Part shown: positions 34,448-43,778 of the stretch, piece after piece
Layout: every line of letters begins with the position of its first letter
Numbering within the stretch: position 1 is the stretch's first letter
Source: an uncultured Kiritimatiellota bacterium
GTDB taxonomy: Bacteria; Verrucomicrobiota; Kiritimatiellia; RFP12; UBA1067
Assembly: GCA_934635225.1 (NCBI GenBank)
Contig: CAKTYZ010000018.1
Coordinates: forward strand, 1-63,651
DNA: 63,651 nt
Reading direction: 5' to 3'
Notes under the pieces: generated by a model
Databases searched by the model: none
Seen by the model: only the letters and a program-made list of their open reading frames with translations
What the model was told of the DNA's origin: nothing
Program-made: the position numbers and the translations under genes

Positions 34448-35608
34448 TCAATGCGCAGACGCGAGGACGGACTTCCGGGCGCGACAGACGCCATTCATAA
34501 AGGAAACATAACCGTCGTAGATCCGTTCCGCATCCAGAAGTTCCTCGCACAGGCGCCGAGACGCACCGCACACCGCCGTTCGCGCACGCCGCACCGCGCG
34601 CGCAAAAGATTCGATATCACCCGACCGATAGGCCGCGCCGCATTGATAGCGCTCAAGCAAATCCAGCGACTCGCCCCCTAAGGACGAGACGATGAACAGT
34701 CCGGCGCGCGCATAATCACAGAACTTGTAAGGCACGCCAACCCAACTGTCCGCCGACATGGGGACGACCCCCACGTCCGCTTTCGCCAGCAGGGCCTTCA
34801 AGGCCGTCTCCGAAAGAAGCCCGTGCAGATGGACGCGCGGACAGTCGCTTGCAAACGGGCCGAACCCCGCGACATCAAGTTCCATCTCAGGATGCGCCTG
34901 AACCGCGCGAACGACCGTCTCCAAGTCGTAGGTTCGCCCGAGGTTCCCCGCATAGACGATCCGAATCCGTTCCGACGGCAGTCGCCGTGCCACAGCAGAC
35001 TCCCCCGAGCAGTCAATGCCGTGATAGGCAAGATAATAGTCCGTCCGTCCCGTCAGGTCACGATAGCGCGCACAGACTCCCGTCACGGCATCTGCCGAAC
35101 GATAGAGCCGACGAACCCGGAAACGAAGCGGCGTCAGGAGAAGCCGCGTCACGAACCGCAACCCGGGCGGCGCCAGCCGCTCAAAGGTCTCCGGCCAAGC
35201 GTCCATGACGTCCACGACGACCTTGGAGCCGAGTCGTCGCCCAAGAGCCATGGCCGTCTCAGCGGCCGAGATCGACGGAATCGAGGAGATGATGAGATCG
35301 GGTTTCTCCATCGCCGACTCAGTCGCCAAGCGAAACCAAGCGCGTGCATAGGCGCGGTGACTCCAGATGCGCGCCCAACACACGTTGCCTGCATAAGGGA
35401 GCGTCGGAATCAGCCGAACCTCAAACGGACTCGGCTCGGCATCCGCACGAAACCGACGGTGCTGTTTCGTCGCATGGCTGAAATCACCGGTCCAGAAGAC
35501 GACGCGATGTCCGGCACGGGCGAACGCCTCGCACATCAACCAGAAACGCATCTTCCGGGAACCCTCGCCCGGCAGACTGTCAAACGGATTCTGAACCCAT
35601 ACGACCAT
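34448..35608 (-). CDS. GT4-like glycosyltransferase
   Basis: The product has 386 residues with a GT-B layout. The N-terminal Rossmann half holds EGSRKMRFWLMCEAFARAGH and DAWPETFERL. The C-terminal half has IRIVYAGNLGRTYDLETVV, HLHGLLSETALKALLAKADVGVVP and the donor-site VPYKFCDYARAGLFIVSS. It transfers a sugar from a nucleotide donor, probably for cell-surface glycan; no other surface-glycan gene lies nearby. GAGG precedes the ATG. It starts 14 nt after rbfA and is read from the rbfA promoter. Confidence 0.88.
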   Translation of the reverse strand: MVVWVQNPFDSLPGEGSRKMRFWLMCEAFARAGHRVVFWTGDFSHATKQHRRFRADAEPSPFEVRLIPTLPYAGNVCWARIWSHRAYARAWFRLATESAMEKPDLIISSIPSISAAETAMALGRRLGSKVVVDVMDAWPETFERLAPPGLRFVTRLLLTPLRFRVRRLYRSADAVTGVCARYRDLTGRTDYYLAYHGIDCSGESAVARRLPSERIRIVYAGNLGRTYDLETVVRAVQAHPEMELDVAGFGPFASDCPRVHLHGLLSETALKALLAKADVGVVPMSADSWVGVPYKFCDYARAGLFIVSSLGGESLDLLERYQCGAAYRSGDIESFARAVRRARTAVCGASRRLCEELLDAERIYDGYVSFMNGVCRARKSVLASAH

Positions 35609-35622
35609 CCGTCCTCAATGAA

Positions 35623-35973
35623 TCAGACGTTTGGCAGAGTGTTCAGGAGGGCCAAGACCTCATCGCCCTTCTCCAACGAGAGGTCCAAGACGAAATTGAG
35701 GCGCGGCGTGAACTTCAACCGCACTTCTCGGTTAATAATCGCCTGAAACTTGCGGGCGTTGTGTTTCAGATGCTGGAGCGCTGTCCGCTTGAGACTGTCA
35801 TCGCCAAAGACGGAAACGCGCACCGTTGCGTCGCGCAGGTCCTTCCCGCACGCAACGTCGGTCACGGTAATGAGCCCCGGCGCGACAGTGTCGCCCTGCA
35901 TGACCGTGAACATGCTCTCGGCGATGACGCGCTTCAGCAGCGAATTGATTCTTTCAAGTCTATCTATTGCCAT
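35623..35973 (-). CDS. rbfA: Ribosome-binding factor A
   Basis: A 116-residue KH-fold protein that helps 16S rRNA 5'-end maturation. Features include the N-terminal RLERINSLLKRVIAE helix, ITVTDVACGKDLRDATVRVSV, and REVRLKFTPRLNFVLDLSLEKG with the conserved FxPxLxF stretch. It is not next to infB here; the neighbour is a glycosyltransferase. The extended -10 box is 9 nt upstream of the ATG. Confidence 0.93.
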   Translation of the reverse strand: MAIDRLERINSLLKRVIAESMFTVMQGDTVAPGLITVTDVACGKDLRDATVRVSVFGDDSLKRTALQHLKHNARKFQAIINREVRLKFTPRLNFVLDLSLEKGDEVLALLNTLPNV

Positions 35974-35982
35974 AACGAGCGA

Positions 35983-35991
35983 ATTATAGCA
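35983..35991 (-). promoter_or_regulatory. Extended -10 promoter of rbfA, near-leaderless
   Basis: TGCTATAAT on the minus strand, 9 nt between hexamer and ATG. Confidence 0.62.
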
Positions 35992-35998
35992 AAACGCC

Positions 35999-36763
35999 TT
36001 ACAGAAGGTCTAGCGGGGTCTTGCGGCGTGAATTGGGAAGGTCCGCGACAAAGCGCGGCAAGGAAAGCCCGCCGATGCGCTCGGCGCAATAGGACTCAAT
36101 CGTCTTCGCCTTGTCCAAAGGCACGCCGAAGCGTTCCGCCAGACCCTCGACGGGATCGCACTGAAAGACGTAATAGGGGCGAATCCGTGCCGCCGAAAGC
36201 GCCCGCAACAGGGCCAACATCTTCCGAGGCGTGTCATTGACGCCGCGCAAGAGAACGGTCTGGGAAGAAACGGGAATGCCGCGCGTCACCAGTCGCGCAG
36301 CGGGTTGCGCCGCCCGCCGCGCTTCCGTCGCCGTGTTGATGTGGACATTCGCCCAGACCTTGCCCGACTGTGCAAGCCGCCGCGCCAGACGGTCCGTCAC
36401 GCGCACGGGATTCGAGACAAGCGCCCGCGTGCAGATGCGGATGACGTCAACCTGCGGGAGCGCGGCAAAGGCCTCGACAAACCGGATCACGGCATCGTCC
36501 GGCAACGTCAGGACGTCTCCACCCGAAAGCAGAACGTCTCGCACCTTCGGATGGTGCTTCACGTACGAAACGCACCGCAACAGCTCTTCGTCGGACGACA
36601 CGACAGGCGTCTTGCCGAGAATGTGCATCCGCGTGCAGTGGGGGCACTGCCCAAAGCACTTGTCCGTCGTCATCACCAGGACTCGGTCCGGGAAACGCTG
36701 CCTCAACCCAAGTGGCAACCCCCTTCTCGGGGTCAGTTCACCAAAAGGATCCTTGCTGTTCAT
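35999..36763 (-). CDS. KamA-family radical SAM aminomutase-like protein, N-terminally short
   Basis: The 254-residue protein has the cluster motif CFGQCPHCTR (CxxxCxxC), LLSGGDVLTL, VRVTDRLARRL and a C-terminus ending RRKTPLDLL. That last stretch matches the PLP-binding lysine region of the lysine 2,3-aminomutase/EpmB family. It lacks about 90 N-terminal residues found in EpmB (about 340) and more compared with KamA (about 415). Whether it acts on free lysine, on EF-P or on something else cannot be told; no efp gene is nearby. It overlaps nrdG (ATGA). Confidence 0.78.
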   Translation of the reverse strand: MNSKDPFGELTPRRGLPLGLRQRFPDRVLVMTTDKCFGQCPHCTRMHILGKTPVVSSDEELLRCVSYVKHHPKVRDVLLSGGDVLTLPDDAVIRFVEAFAALPQVDVIRICTRALVSNPVRVTDRLARRLAQSGKVWANVHINTATEARRAAQPAARLVTRGIPVSSQTVLLRGVNDTPRKMLALLRALSAARIRPYYVFQCDPVEGLAERFGVPLDKAKTIESYCAERIGGLSLPRFVADLPNSRRKTPLDLL

Positions 36764-37275
36764 GTCCGAAGTTTCCTGAGGTCGAGTATCCGCTGGTTTG
36801 AACTGCCGCGAAACGCAAGTGAAATGTCCTTGAGTGCCTCGACGAACGGCCCGTCCACCAAGACGTCAACCATCGACAAGAGCTCGTCCGTAACCTCCGT
36901 CCGCCACCGATGCCCCCCCCGTTCGTCCGCCTTCTCGCCGTCCAACTCCTCATACACGCATCCCGTGTAGACCCAAAGCGTCTTCGTCGTGCCGAAACGG
37001 GCGCGGAAGCGACGCAGGAAAGGAACGAGCGCACGCTGATTCGCCGGTTCCATCGGCTCGCCGCCGAGAAGCGTGAGTCCCGCGATCTGCGGCGGCTCAA
37101 GCGCGGCGAGGATCTCGTCCTCAACCGCGCGCGTGAACGGCCGCCCGCAGTCAAACGACTGAGCCTCCGCATTGAAGCAGCCGGGGCAATGATGCGTGCA
37201 ACCCGAGACAAAGAGCGACACGCGGACGCCTTCGCCGTTCGCGATGTCGCAGGTTCGAATGGACGCGTAGTTCAT
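36760..37275 (-). CDS. nrdG: Anaerobic ribonucleotide reductase activating protein
   Basis: A radical SAM activase that installs the glycyl radical in NrdD. The 171 residues include the cluster site SGCTHHCPGCFN (CxxxCxxC), LLGGEPMEP, WVYTGCVYEEL and VDVLVDGPFVEAL. An Arg/Gly-rich insertion near residue 125 is unusual. nrdD is not in the window; instead a KamA-like radical SAM gene overlaps the end. It points to anaerobic growth. Confidence 0.93.
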   Translation of the reverse strand: MNYASIRTCDIANGEGVRVSLFVSGCTHHCPGCFNAEAQSFDCGRPFTRAVEDEILAALEPPQIAGLTLLGGEPMEPANQRALVPFLRRFRARFGTTKTLWVYTGCVYEELDGEKADERGGHRWRTEVTDELLSMVDVLVDGPFVEALKDISLAFRGSSNQRILDLRKLRT

Positions 37276-37306
37276 GAGGCGTGCAACCTCTTTCCAAGAC
37301 GGGACC

Positions 37307-38836
37307 TCACCACTCGATCAGGGCGAACGAATTGGGCTTCAGCTTCACGAAAGCCCCGCCCTTCGCGTCAATGACAAGCGGCGTCTCCGTGTAGGTGCGC
37401 GTATCGTCCGTGACATGGCAACGCGCAACCGCAGGATCAACCCCCTTCGGCAATGCGAGCGTCACGCGACGCGTTTCAACGACGTTGTTGTCCTCCACGT
37501 AGCGCGCGAGGAAGAGCGCCCCGTGTCCGTTCGCGTCCTTCGCCGCGCAGGCATAGAGCTGCGAACGCTGGGCATCCGCCGCCGTCACGGTCGTGCGCAC
37601 TTGCGTGCCGAGGTCGCGCAGACGACGCCACGCGAGGAACGGATAGTAGCCCTTGAGCGGCTGAAGCGAAACGACGTCGAAGATGTTGTTCATGGACGAG
37701 CCGAGACGCGCGTCGTAGAACATGAGCAGGTCGAGCGGCGCGTCCTGACAGGCGATCATCGTCGCGGCAACGAACGCCGCGCCCTTGTAGTTCTGGCGAC
37801 CGCTCTCGCATTCAAGCGAATAGATCCACTCGTCTCCCCAGCCGCGCACGTAGTTCCATTCGTTGAGATGGCTCTCCGCCTTCGTGAAGCCGTTGTCGTC
37901 GAGGAGCTTGCGCGCCCTGCGCGCGTCGTCCGCGACGCGCGTCGGCTCGACCGTGTAGCAATGCCAGGAGTAGAAGTCGAGCGGCAGCTTCTCTTTCGCG
38001 CAGAAGGGCAGGAAGTCCTTCGCCCACGCGCCCCACCAGCAAAAGGCCGGGCCGCCAATCTTGATCGTGTCGCCGAAGCACTTGCGCAGATGAAGCGACG
38101 TCACCTTGTAGAGGGCAAGGAACTGTTCGGTCGTCCCCGTCCATGTCGGGCCCTGCCGTCCGTCGGCCGTCACGGCGTTTCCATCCGGCTCGTTCCAGAT
38201 TTCCCAGTACTGGATGTTCCACTTGAAACCATTCGCCCAGCCTTCGTTGTAGTGGCGCACGATATGCTCGCAGATGCGCGCCCACTTCGCGTTGTCCTTC
38301 GGCGGGTTGACCCCGTACTTCTTAATCCAATGTTCGATGGCCTGCCCAAGGCGGAAGTAGGGTTCCGTGCCGGCGGCGCGAATGTTGCCGAGATATTCGT
38401 CTGTAATCGTGAAGTCGTAACTCGCGGGGTCTTCGACATCGGCCTCGAAGTTCGGAAACACGGCGCTGATGTCCACCACGTGGGGACCGCCGTAGGCCGC
38501 GGCGTGTGAAGCGTCATGGACGCGCGCATACGGAATCTTCAAGGCTGCGTACTCGTCGAAATTGCCGCGCGACTGGTCGCTCCGCGCCTTCGTAGGTCCG
38601 TTGTTGACTGCGTTCATGAGGCGTATCGGACCAACCTCCACGGACGAATCGACCGAAACCGACCAACTGGGAGCCGCAGACAAGGACAGTCCCGCAAGGC
38701 CCGCCATCATGGCAACTGCTTTTTTGCGAAATAGAGACACGCGCCGTGCCTTCGTCGAGACGTCGTCTCCCGCATCAAGCCGCAGATGCGCATTCCCCGT
38801 AGATGTCTTTCCTTCAAGTGCTATTCCCGTTGTCAT
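37307..38836 (-). CDS. Secreted GH39-like glycosidase
   Basis: The product has 509 residues. A 58-residue leader contains ARRVSLFRKKAVAMMAGLAGL, a twin-arginine-like or Sec signal, preceded by an unusual Gly/Asp-rich stretch. The TIM barrel shows YWEIWNEPDG with the acid/base Glu (about residue 215) and SHLNEWNY with the likely nucleophile Glu (about residue 318), both as in GH39 beta-xylosidases/iduronidases. A C-terminal beta domain follows. The substrate is not determined. AAGGAATTA precedes the ATG. Confidence 0.75.
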   Translation of the reverse strand: MTTGIALEGKTSTGNAHLRLDAGDDVSTKARRVSLFRKKAVAMMAGLAGLSLSAAPSWSVSVDSSVEVGPIRLMNAVNNGPTKARSDQSRGNFDEYAALKIPYARVHDASHAAAYGGPHVVDISAVFPNFEADVEDPASYDFTITDEYLGNIRAAGTEPYFRLGQAIEHWIKKYGVNPPKDNAKWARICEHIVRHYNEGWANGFKWNIQYWEIWNEPDGNAVTADGRQGPTWTGTTEQFLALYKVTSLHLRKCFGDTIKIGGPAFCWWGAWAKDFLPFCAKEKLPLDFYSWHCYTVEPTRVADDARRARKLLDDNGFTKAESHLNEWNYVRGWGDEWIYSLECESGRQNYKGAAFVAATMIACQDAPLDLLMFYDARLGSSMNNIFDVVSLQPLKGYYPFLAWRRLRDLGTQVRTTVTAADAQRSQLYACAAKDANGHGALFLARYVEDNNVVETRRVTLALPKGVDPAVARCHVTDDTRTYTETPLVIDAKGGAFVKLKPNSFALIEW

Positions 38837-38895
38837 GGACTTAATTCCTTATTGATAGTAGTATGCCTTGCTTGGGCGCAAGAGATAATTGCGAA

Positions 38896-38904
38896 ACACT
38901 ATAC
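38896..38904 (-). promoter_or_regulatory. Extended -10 promoter of the GH39-like gene
   Basis: TGGTATAGT on the minus strand, 59 nt before the ATG, followed by a leader with a ribosome-binding site. Confidence 0.5.
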
Positions 38905-38950
38905 CATAATCCCCGTCAGATGGCAAATGGATGAGGTGCAGCTGTGCGCC

Positions 38951-39334
38951 TCAAGGGCCGCGCAAGAGGCGTCCGCCTCGCCCGCAAGAGACCGTTCGGC
39001 CCCCAGCGTGAATCTCCAGACAGAGGTCTATCTTCTTCGGCGCGTTCGGCAACGCCGCGAGTTTCGCCTGTATCCGCCGCAACTTCGGACGCATCATGAA
39101 CAGCGTCGGCGCGTTGCGCACATAGAGGAAGATCTTCCCGTCCTCATAGCGTCCGGGACGCGCGGGCAAATCCGGAAAGAGCGTCGTCCAGTTGTCGGCA
39201 AACGACTCGAAGAAGGCGTTCTTCTCGGTCAGCAGGTCCTTGAGCGCCGCATCAAAGGCCGAACGGACCGTCCGATGCCGTCCGCGCTGGTCAAGGCCCG
39301 TCGCCCGCCCATAAAGGTTCGTGTCGTCGATCAC
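38951..39334 (-). CDS. DUF721/DciA-like protein
   Basis: The product has 127 residues and starts at a GTG that overlaps the prfB stop (GTGA). The core KIFLYVRNAPTLFMMRPKLRRIQAKL followed by DLCLEIH fits the DUF721 domain of DciA, the helicase-loading operator found in bacteria without DnaC. Upstream residues are basic and the tail is Arg/Gly-rich. The assignment is based on pattern only; helicase loading is the expected role if it is DciA. It is co-transcribed with prfB. Confidence 0.6.
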   Translation of the reverse strand: MIDDTNLYGRATGLDQRGRHRTVRSAFDAALKDLLTEKNAFFESFADNWTTLFPDLPARPGRYEDGKIFLYVRNAPTLFMMRPKLRRIQAKLAALPNAPKKIDLCLEIHAGGRTVSCGRGGRLLRGP

Positions 39335-40467
39335 TTCGCCTTCATCTGAAGCCACGCCTCGATGAACGGCTGGATGTGTCCGTCCATAACCGCGTTGACG
39401 TCGCTCGTTTCGCACTCCGTGCGCAGGTCTTTCACCATCGTGTAAGGGCAGAAGACATACGAACGGATCTGGCTGCCCCAGCCGTTCTCGGACTTCGCGC
39501 CATAGAAGCGGTCCATCTCGGCCTTTTTCTGGTCTTCGTAGTATTCGTAAAGCTGAGCGCGCAGCATGTTCATCGCCTTTTCCTTGTTCATGTGCTGCGA
39601 GCGTTCCTTCTGGCAGGCGACGACGATGCCCGTCGGCAAGTGCGTCAGGCGCACCGCCGAGTCGGTCTTGTTGACGTGCTGACCACCGGCGCCGCCGGAA
39701 CGGTAGGTGTCGATGCGCAGGTCCTCGTCCTTGATCTCGACATCGATGTCGTCATTGATCTCCGCAACCGTCTCGACGGACGCGAACGACGTCTGGCGAC
39801 GCTTGTTCGCGTCAAACGGCGAAATGCGCACGAGACGGTGAATGCCGCGCTCGGCCTTGAGCATACCGAACGCATATGACCCCTCAACGCGGAAATAGAC
39901 GTCCTTGTAGCCCGCCTCTTCGCCTTCCTGCGTGTCGTATTCCTCGACCTTCCAGCCCTGATTCTCGGCGTAGCGCTTGTACATGCGGTAGAGCATCGAG
40001 ACCCAGTCGCAGGCTTCCGTGCCGCCTTGCCCGGCGTGCAGCTTCACGAAGACGTTGCACGCGTCAAACTTGCCGCCGAGAAGCGACTGGAGACGGAGCT
40101 TCGAGAAATAGCCGTCGGCCTTCGCGCATTCGCCAAGCGTGTCCTTGAGCGCGGTCTGCTGGGCCTCGCCCTCTTCCATCTCGGCGAGTTCGAGCATCAC
40201 GCCCGCGTCTTCGACCGTCTTCTCCAGCGACGTGAACGGCACGACATACGCGCGCTCGGCATTCGTCGCGGCGATGACTTCGCGCGCCTTCGACTGGTTG
40301 TTCCAGAAATCGCCCGAGGCCTGCAGGGCCTCAAGGTCAGCGAGTTTCGCGCGACGATCGCCAATCTTGATGTAGTCGGCCATTTCACCGACTTTCGTCT
40401 TCAGGTCCGCAATCCGCTGACGAACCTCTTCAACCTCTAACAGTTTCGCTTTCTCTTGTTCCGCCAT
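39331..40467 (-). CDS. prfB: Peptide chain release factor 2
   Basis: Terminates translation at UGA and UAA. The 378-residue protein has the RF2 tripeptide SPF (RISPFDANKRRQTSF) and the GGQ loop (SGGAGGQHVNKTDSAVR). The frame is continuous: there is no in-frame UGA near codon 26, so the autoregulatory +1 frameshift of many RF2 genes is absent. The ATG at 40467 is favoured, since the ATG nine bases upstream directly touches the -10 hexamer. Confidence 0.95.
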   Translation of the reverse strand: MAEQEKAKLLEVEEVRQRIADLKTKVGEMADYIKIGDRRAKLADLEALQASGDFWNNQSKAREVIAATNAERAYVVPFTSLEKTVEDAGVMLELAEMEEGEAQQTALKDTLGECAKADGYFSKLRLQSLLGGKFDACNVFVKLHAGQGGTEACDWVSMLYRMYKRYAENQGWKVEEYDTQEGEEAGYKDVYFRVEGSYAFGMLKAERGIHRLVRISPFDANKRRQTSFASVETVAEINDDIDVEIKDEDLRIDTYRSGGAGGQHVNKTDSAVRLTHLPTGIVVACQKERSQHMNKEKAMNMLRAQLYEYYEDQKKAEMDRFYGAKSENGWGSQIRSYVFCPYTMVKDLRTECETSDVNAVMDGHIQPFIEAWLQMKAK

Positions 40468-40476
40468 GATTCCCAT

Positions 40477-40485
40477 ATTATATCA
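40477..40485 (-). promoter_or_regulatory. Extended -10 promoter of prfB, near-leaderless
   Basis: TGATATAAT on the minus strand, 9 nt between hexamer and the chosen ATG. Confidence 0.62.
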
Positions 40486-40513
40486 AAAATGGGCGGGGCG
40501 GAACGACAGGGCT

Positions 40514-41082
<569 letters not shown>

Positions 41083-41086
<4 letters not shown>

Positions 41087-41487
41087 TTCCAGAACGCACG
41101 GTCTCCCGTGCGCTTGTAGAGTGTGAGGGTGAATTCCTTCAGCGGCTTTTTCTCCCAGTCGCGCTTGTACTGGAAACGAACGACCGACGGCCCGTCATAG
41201 CCTCGACGGACGCGGACAAGGACCTCGGCCTTGCCCGGTACGCCCGTCCGGCCCCTCGGCGCCGCGCCGGCCACGTGTCGAATCGAGACTTCCACGTCCG
41301 AGTCGTCACACGTCGCGCGCCAAGAGTAGCCCGTCGTCCTGTTCTCGTCGAGATCGAAGAGGAAGCGGTCGCCGCTTTCGGCGTGCAAGACCTGATTTCG
41401 CTCTGGCACGACCGAATACCGCCGCTCGACGGCGCAACCCGCCAAGCACGCACAGACGGCGAAGGCTCCCAGCCACTCCGCTCTCAT
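41083..41487 (-). CDS. Chagasin-like (I42) protease inhibitor lipoprotein
   Basis: The product has 134 residues. The signal ends in the lipobox LAGC (residues 15-18), so a membrane-anchored periplasmic lipoprotein is expected. The mature part has NRTTGYSWRA, the central loop of chagasin/I42 inhibitors of papain-like cysteine proteases, and a later TGVPGKAEVLVRVRRG in place of the usual G-rich loop. A longer open frame upstream is antisense-free noise in fucI. It lies between fucI (17 nt) and rdgB (overlap). Confidence 0.75.
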
Positions 41488-41504
41488 ACGTTCGCGACGC
41501 GGCC

Positions 41505-43307
41505 TCAGCGGTTCGTCGCGTAGAGCGGCCCGAAGTTCTTGCACGCGCGATAGTCCGCGCCCGTCGGGTCGTCCGACGCCCCGAAGAGTCCCCAGCAGTG
41601 CGGCTGGAAGACCTGCTCTTCCGGCACGTTGTGCATCGCGACCGGGATGCGAAGCATCGAGGCGAGCGTGATGAGGTCCGCGCCGATGTGCCCGTAGGCA
41701 ATCGCGCCGTGGTTCGCCGCCCAGGCGTTCATGACGGAGTAGACGTCCTTGAAGAAGCCCTTGCCGGTGAGGCGCGGCGTGAACCACGTGCAGGGCCATT
41801 CGGGATTCGTGCGCTCCATCAGCGTCTTCTGCTGCTTCGCGTCGAGTTCGACAGACCAGCCTTCGGCGATCTGGAGAACGGGCCCCTGCCCCTTCACGAT
41901 GGAAATGCGCGTCATCGTGAGCGGCAGCCCCTTCGGCGTGAGGAACGAGCTTGAGAAGCCGCCGCCGCGGAAGTACTCGACGCCCGCCGGGACCCACTTC
42001 GTCGCCTTCAGCGTCGCGTCGATGTCCCGTTGCGTGACTTCCCACCAGTTCTTGAAGACGCGCTTCCCCTTCTCCTTCATCTCGCCCGCCGCGTCGAGGC
42101 AGCACGAGCCCGAGTTGAGGAGATGGATGATGCCCTGCTTCGCGTCTTTTGGAAGGCCCTTCCCCGTCGCGCGCTTCACGGCCGAGTCCGACCAGTACGT
42201 GCGCACGTCGGCGAACATCGAGGCCTTGTTCGTGAGGAGCCACATGAGGAGCATGCAGATGCCGTTCAGCGAGTCGTTCTCCGTCGCGAGGATCTGCGGC
42301 ATCTTCTTGCCGTTCCAGTCGAACGAGCTGTTGCACAGGGTCTCGGCGACATCGCCGTTCGGCCAGTGGTCCGTCCACTGGCGCTGGCCCTGAAAGCCGC
42401 CCGCGATCGCGTTGCGACCGACAGCCTCCTCGCCAAAGCCCATCTCCTTGAGCTTCGGGTTGCCCGCCATCATGTCGCGGACGATCATCGCCATCTTCGC
42501 GAGGAACTCCCAGTCCCGGTCCTTCGCCTCGCGCGTCTTCTGGATCTTCACCGGGTTATAGTCCTTGCCCTCCTTCAGGTTTTTGCGCATCCAGGCGATG
42601 CAGCGCGCGTACTCGTCCTTGTCGTAGATGCCTTCCTCGATGCGGCGCAGGATCTCGCACTCGTCCATGTTCTCGGGGGCGATGCCGAGATAGTCCTGCA
42701 TGAAGTCGACGTCCACGAACGAGCCGGCGATGCCCATTGCGGACGAGCCGATCGAGAGGTAGCTCTTGCCCTTCATCATCGCGACGGCGAGACCCGCCTT
42801 CGCGAAGCGCAGGATCTTCTCGGCGACGTCAGCGGGTATCTTCGCGGACTCGTCGCGGTTCTGCACCTCATGGCCGTAGATGCCGTAGGCGGGCATTCCG
42901 CGCTGCGCGTAGCCCGCGAGCATGCACGCGAGATAGACGGCGCCCGGACGCTCCGTGCCGTTGAAACCCCAGACGGCCTTCGGCATCTGCGGGTCGAGGT
43001 CCATCGTCTCCGTGCCGTAGCACCAGCAGGGCGTCACCGAAAGCGACACCCCGACGTTGGAGTCACGGAACTTGTTCGCGCACATCGCCGCCTCGAAGCG
43101 CCCGCCGATCGTCGTGTCGGCGATCACGCATTGCACGGGCGTCCCGTCAGGATACGTGAGGCTGTCCGAGATGAGTTTCGCGGCCGCCCGCGCCATTTCC
43201 ATGGTCTGGTCCTCCAGCGACTCGCGCACGCCGCGGCGACGTCCGTCGATGATTGGGCGAATGCCGACCTTGGGGAATCCGTTGTGAGTGAAGACTGTCT
43301 GGTTCAT
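41505..43307 (-). CDS. fucI: L-fucose isomerase
   Basis: Converts L-fucose to L-fuculose, Mn-dependent. The product has 600 residues, the family length. Clear marks: KVGIRPIIDGRRRGVRESLE near the start, GFNGTERPGAVYLA, ATENDSLNG with the metal-binding Glu/Asp, and NHGAIAYGHIGADLITLASMLRIPV near the end. It may also act on D-arabinose. fucU and fucP are directly upstream; kinase and aldolase (fucK, fucA) are not in the window. AAAGGAACG precedes the ATG. Confidence 0.96.
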   Translation of the reverse strand: MNQTVFTHNGFPKVGIRPIIDGRRRGVRESLEDQTMEMARAAAKLISDSLTYPDGTPVQCVIADTTIGGRFEAAMCANKFRDSNVGVSLSVTPCWCYGTETMDLDPQMPKAVWGFNGTERPGAVYLACMLAGYAQRGMPAYGIYGHEVQNRDESAKIPADVAEKILRFAKAGLAVAMMKGKSYLSIGSSAMGIAGSFVDVDFMQDYLGIAPENMDECEILRRIEEGIYDKDEYARCIAWMRKNLKEGKDYNPVKIQKTREAKDRDWEFLAKMAMIVRDMMAGNPKLKEMGFGEEAVGRNAIAGGFQGQRQWTDHWPNGDVAETLCNSSFDWNGKKMPQILATENDSLNGICMLLMWLLTNKASMFADVRTYWSDSAVKRATGKGLPKDAKQGIIHLLNSGSCCLDAAGEMKEKGKRVFKNWWEVTQRDIDATLKATKWVPAGVEYFRGGGFSSSFLTPKGLPLTMTRISIVKGQGPVLQIAEGWSVELDAKQQKTLMERTNPEWPCTWFTPRLTGKGFFKDVYSVMNAWAANHGAIAYGHIGADLITLASMLRIPVAMHNVPEEQVFQPHCWGLFGASDDPTGADYRACKNFGPLYATNR

Positions 43308-43339
43308 TTTCTTTCGTTCCTTTTGGATTGTTCAATGGA

Positions 43340-43777
43340 TCAAGTCATTTGGGTGACCGGCGTTACGCCCTTCTTGAGAATGATGTTGCCGTACTTGCGC
43401 GTTTCGCCCGTGAGAACGATCGCATACGCCTTTCGGGCGCGTTCGTAGAACGCATGACGCTCCATCCGCTCAATCTCGCCCGTGTAGCCGAGCGCGGTGC
43501 GATAGGCCTGTTCGACGGCCGGGTCGAGCGCGTCGCCCGCGACGGCCTCCATCATCACAAGGGGCGTCGCGTAGCTGTCAAGCTCAAAGAGCGGGATGAC
43601 GCCCTTGAGAAGCACGTCCGCCGCAAGGCCGTCCGCCCGCAGCACGGATGCGCCCGAACGAACGAACGTATGCGCCGGGAAGTGCGCGTCGGAGAAGACG
43701 ATCTCGTCGCCATGCCCCATTTCGGCAAGGATCTTCAGCAGATCCGGCGACACGACAGGTGAAATGCCCTTCAACAT
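43340..43777 (-). CDS. fucU: L-fucose mutarotase
   Basis: Interconverts L-fucose anomers. With the ATG at 43777 the product has 145 residues: MLKGISPVVSPDLLKILAEMGHGDEIVFSDAHFPA contains the catalytic His of the RbsD/FucU family, and the last third (GETRKYGNIILKKGV) is the usual ending. One base separates it from the fucP stop and 32 nt from fucI, so the three genes are one unit. Confidence 0.94.
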   Translation of the reverse strand: MLKGISPVVSPDLLKILAEMGHGDEIVFSDAHFPAHTFVRSGASVLRADGLAADVLLKGVIPLFELDSYATPLVMMEAVAGDALDPAVEQAYRTALGYTGEIERMERHAFYERARKAYAIVLTGETRKYGNIILKKGVTPVTQMT

Positions 43778-43778
43778 C

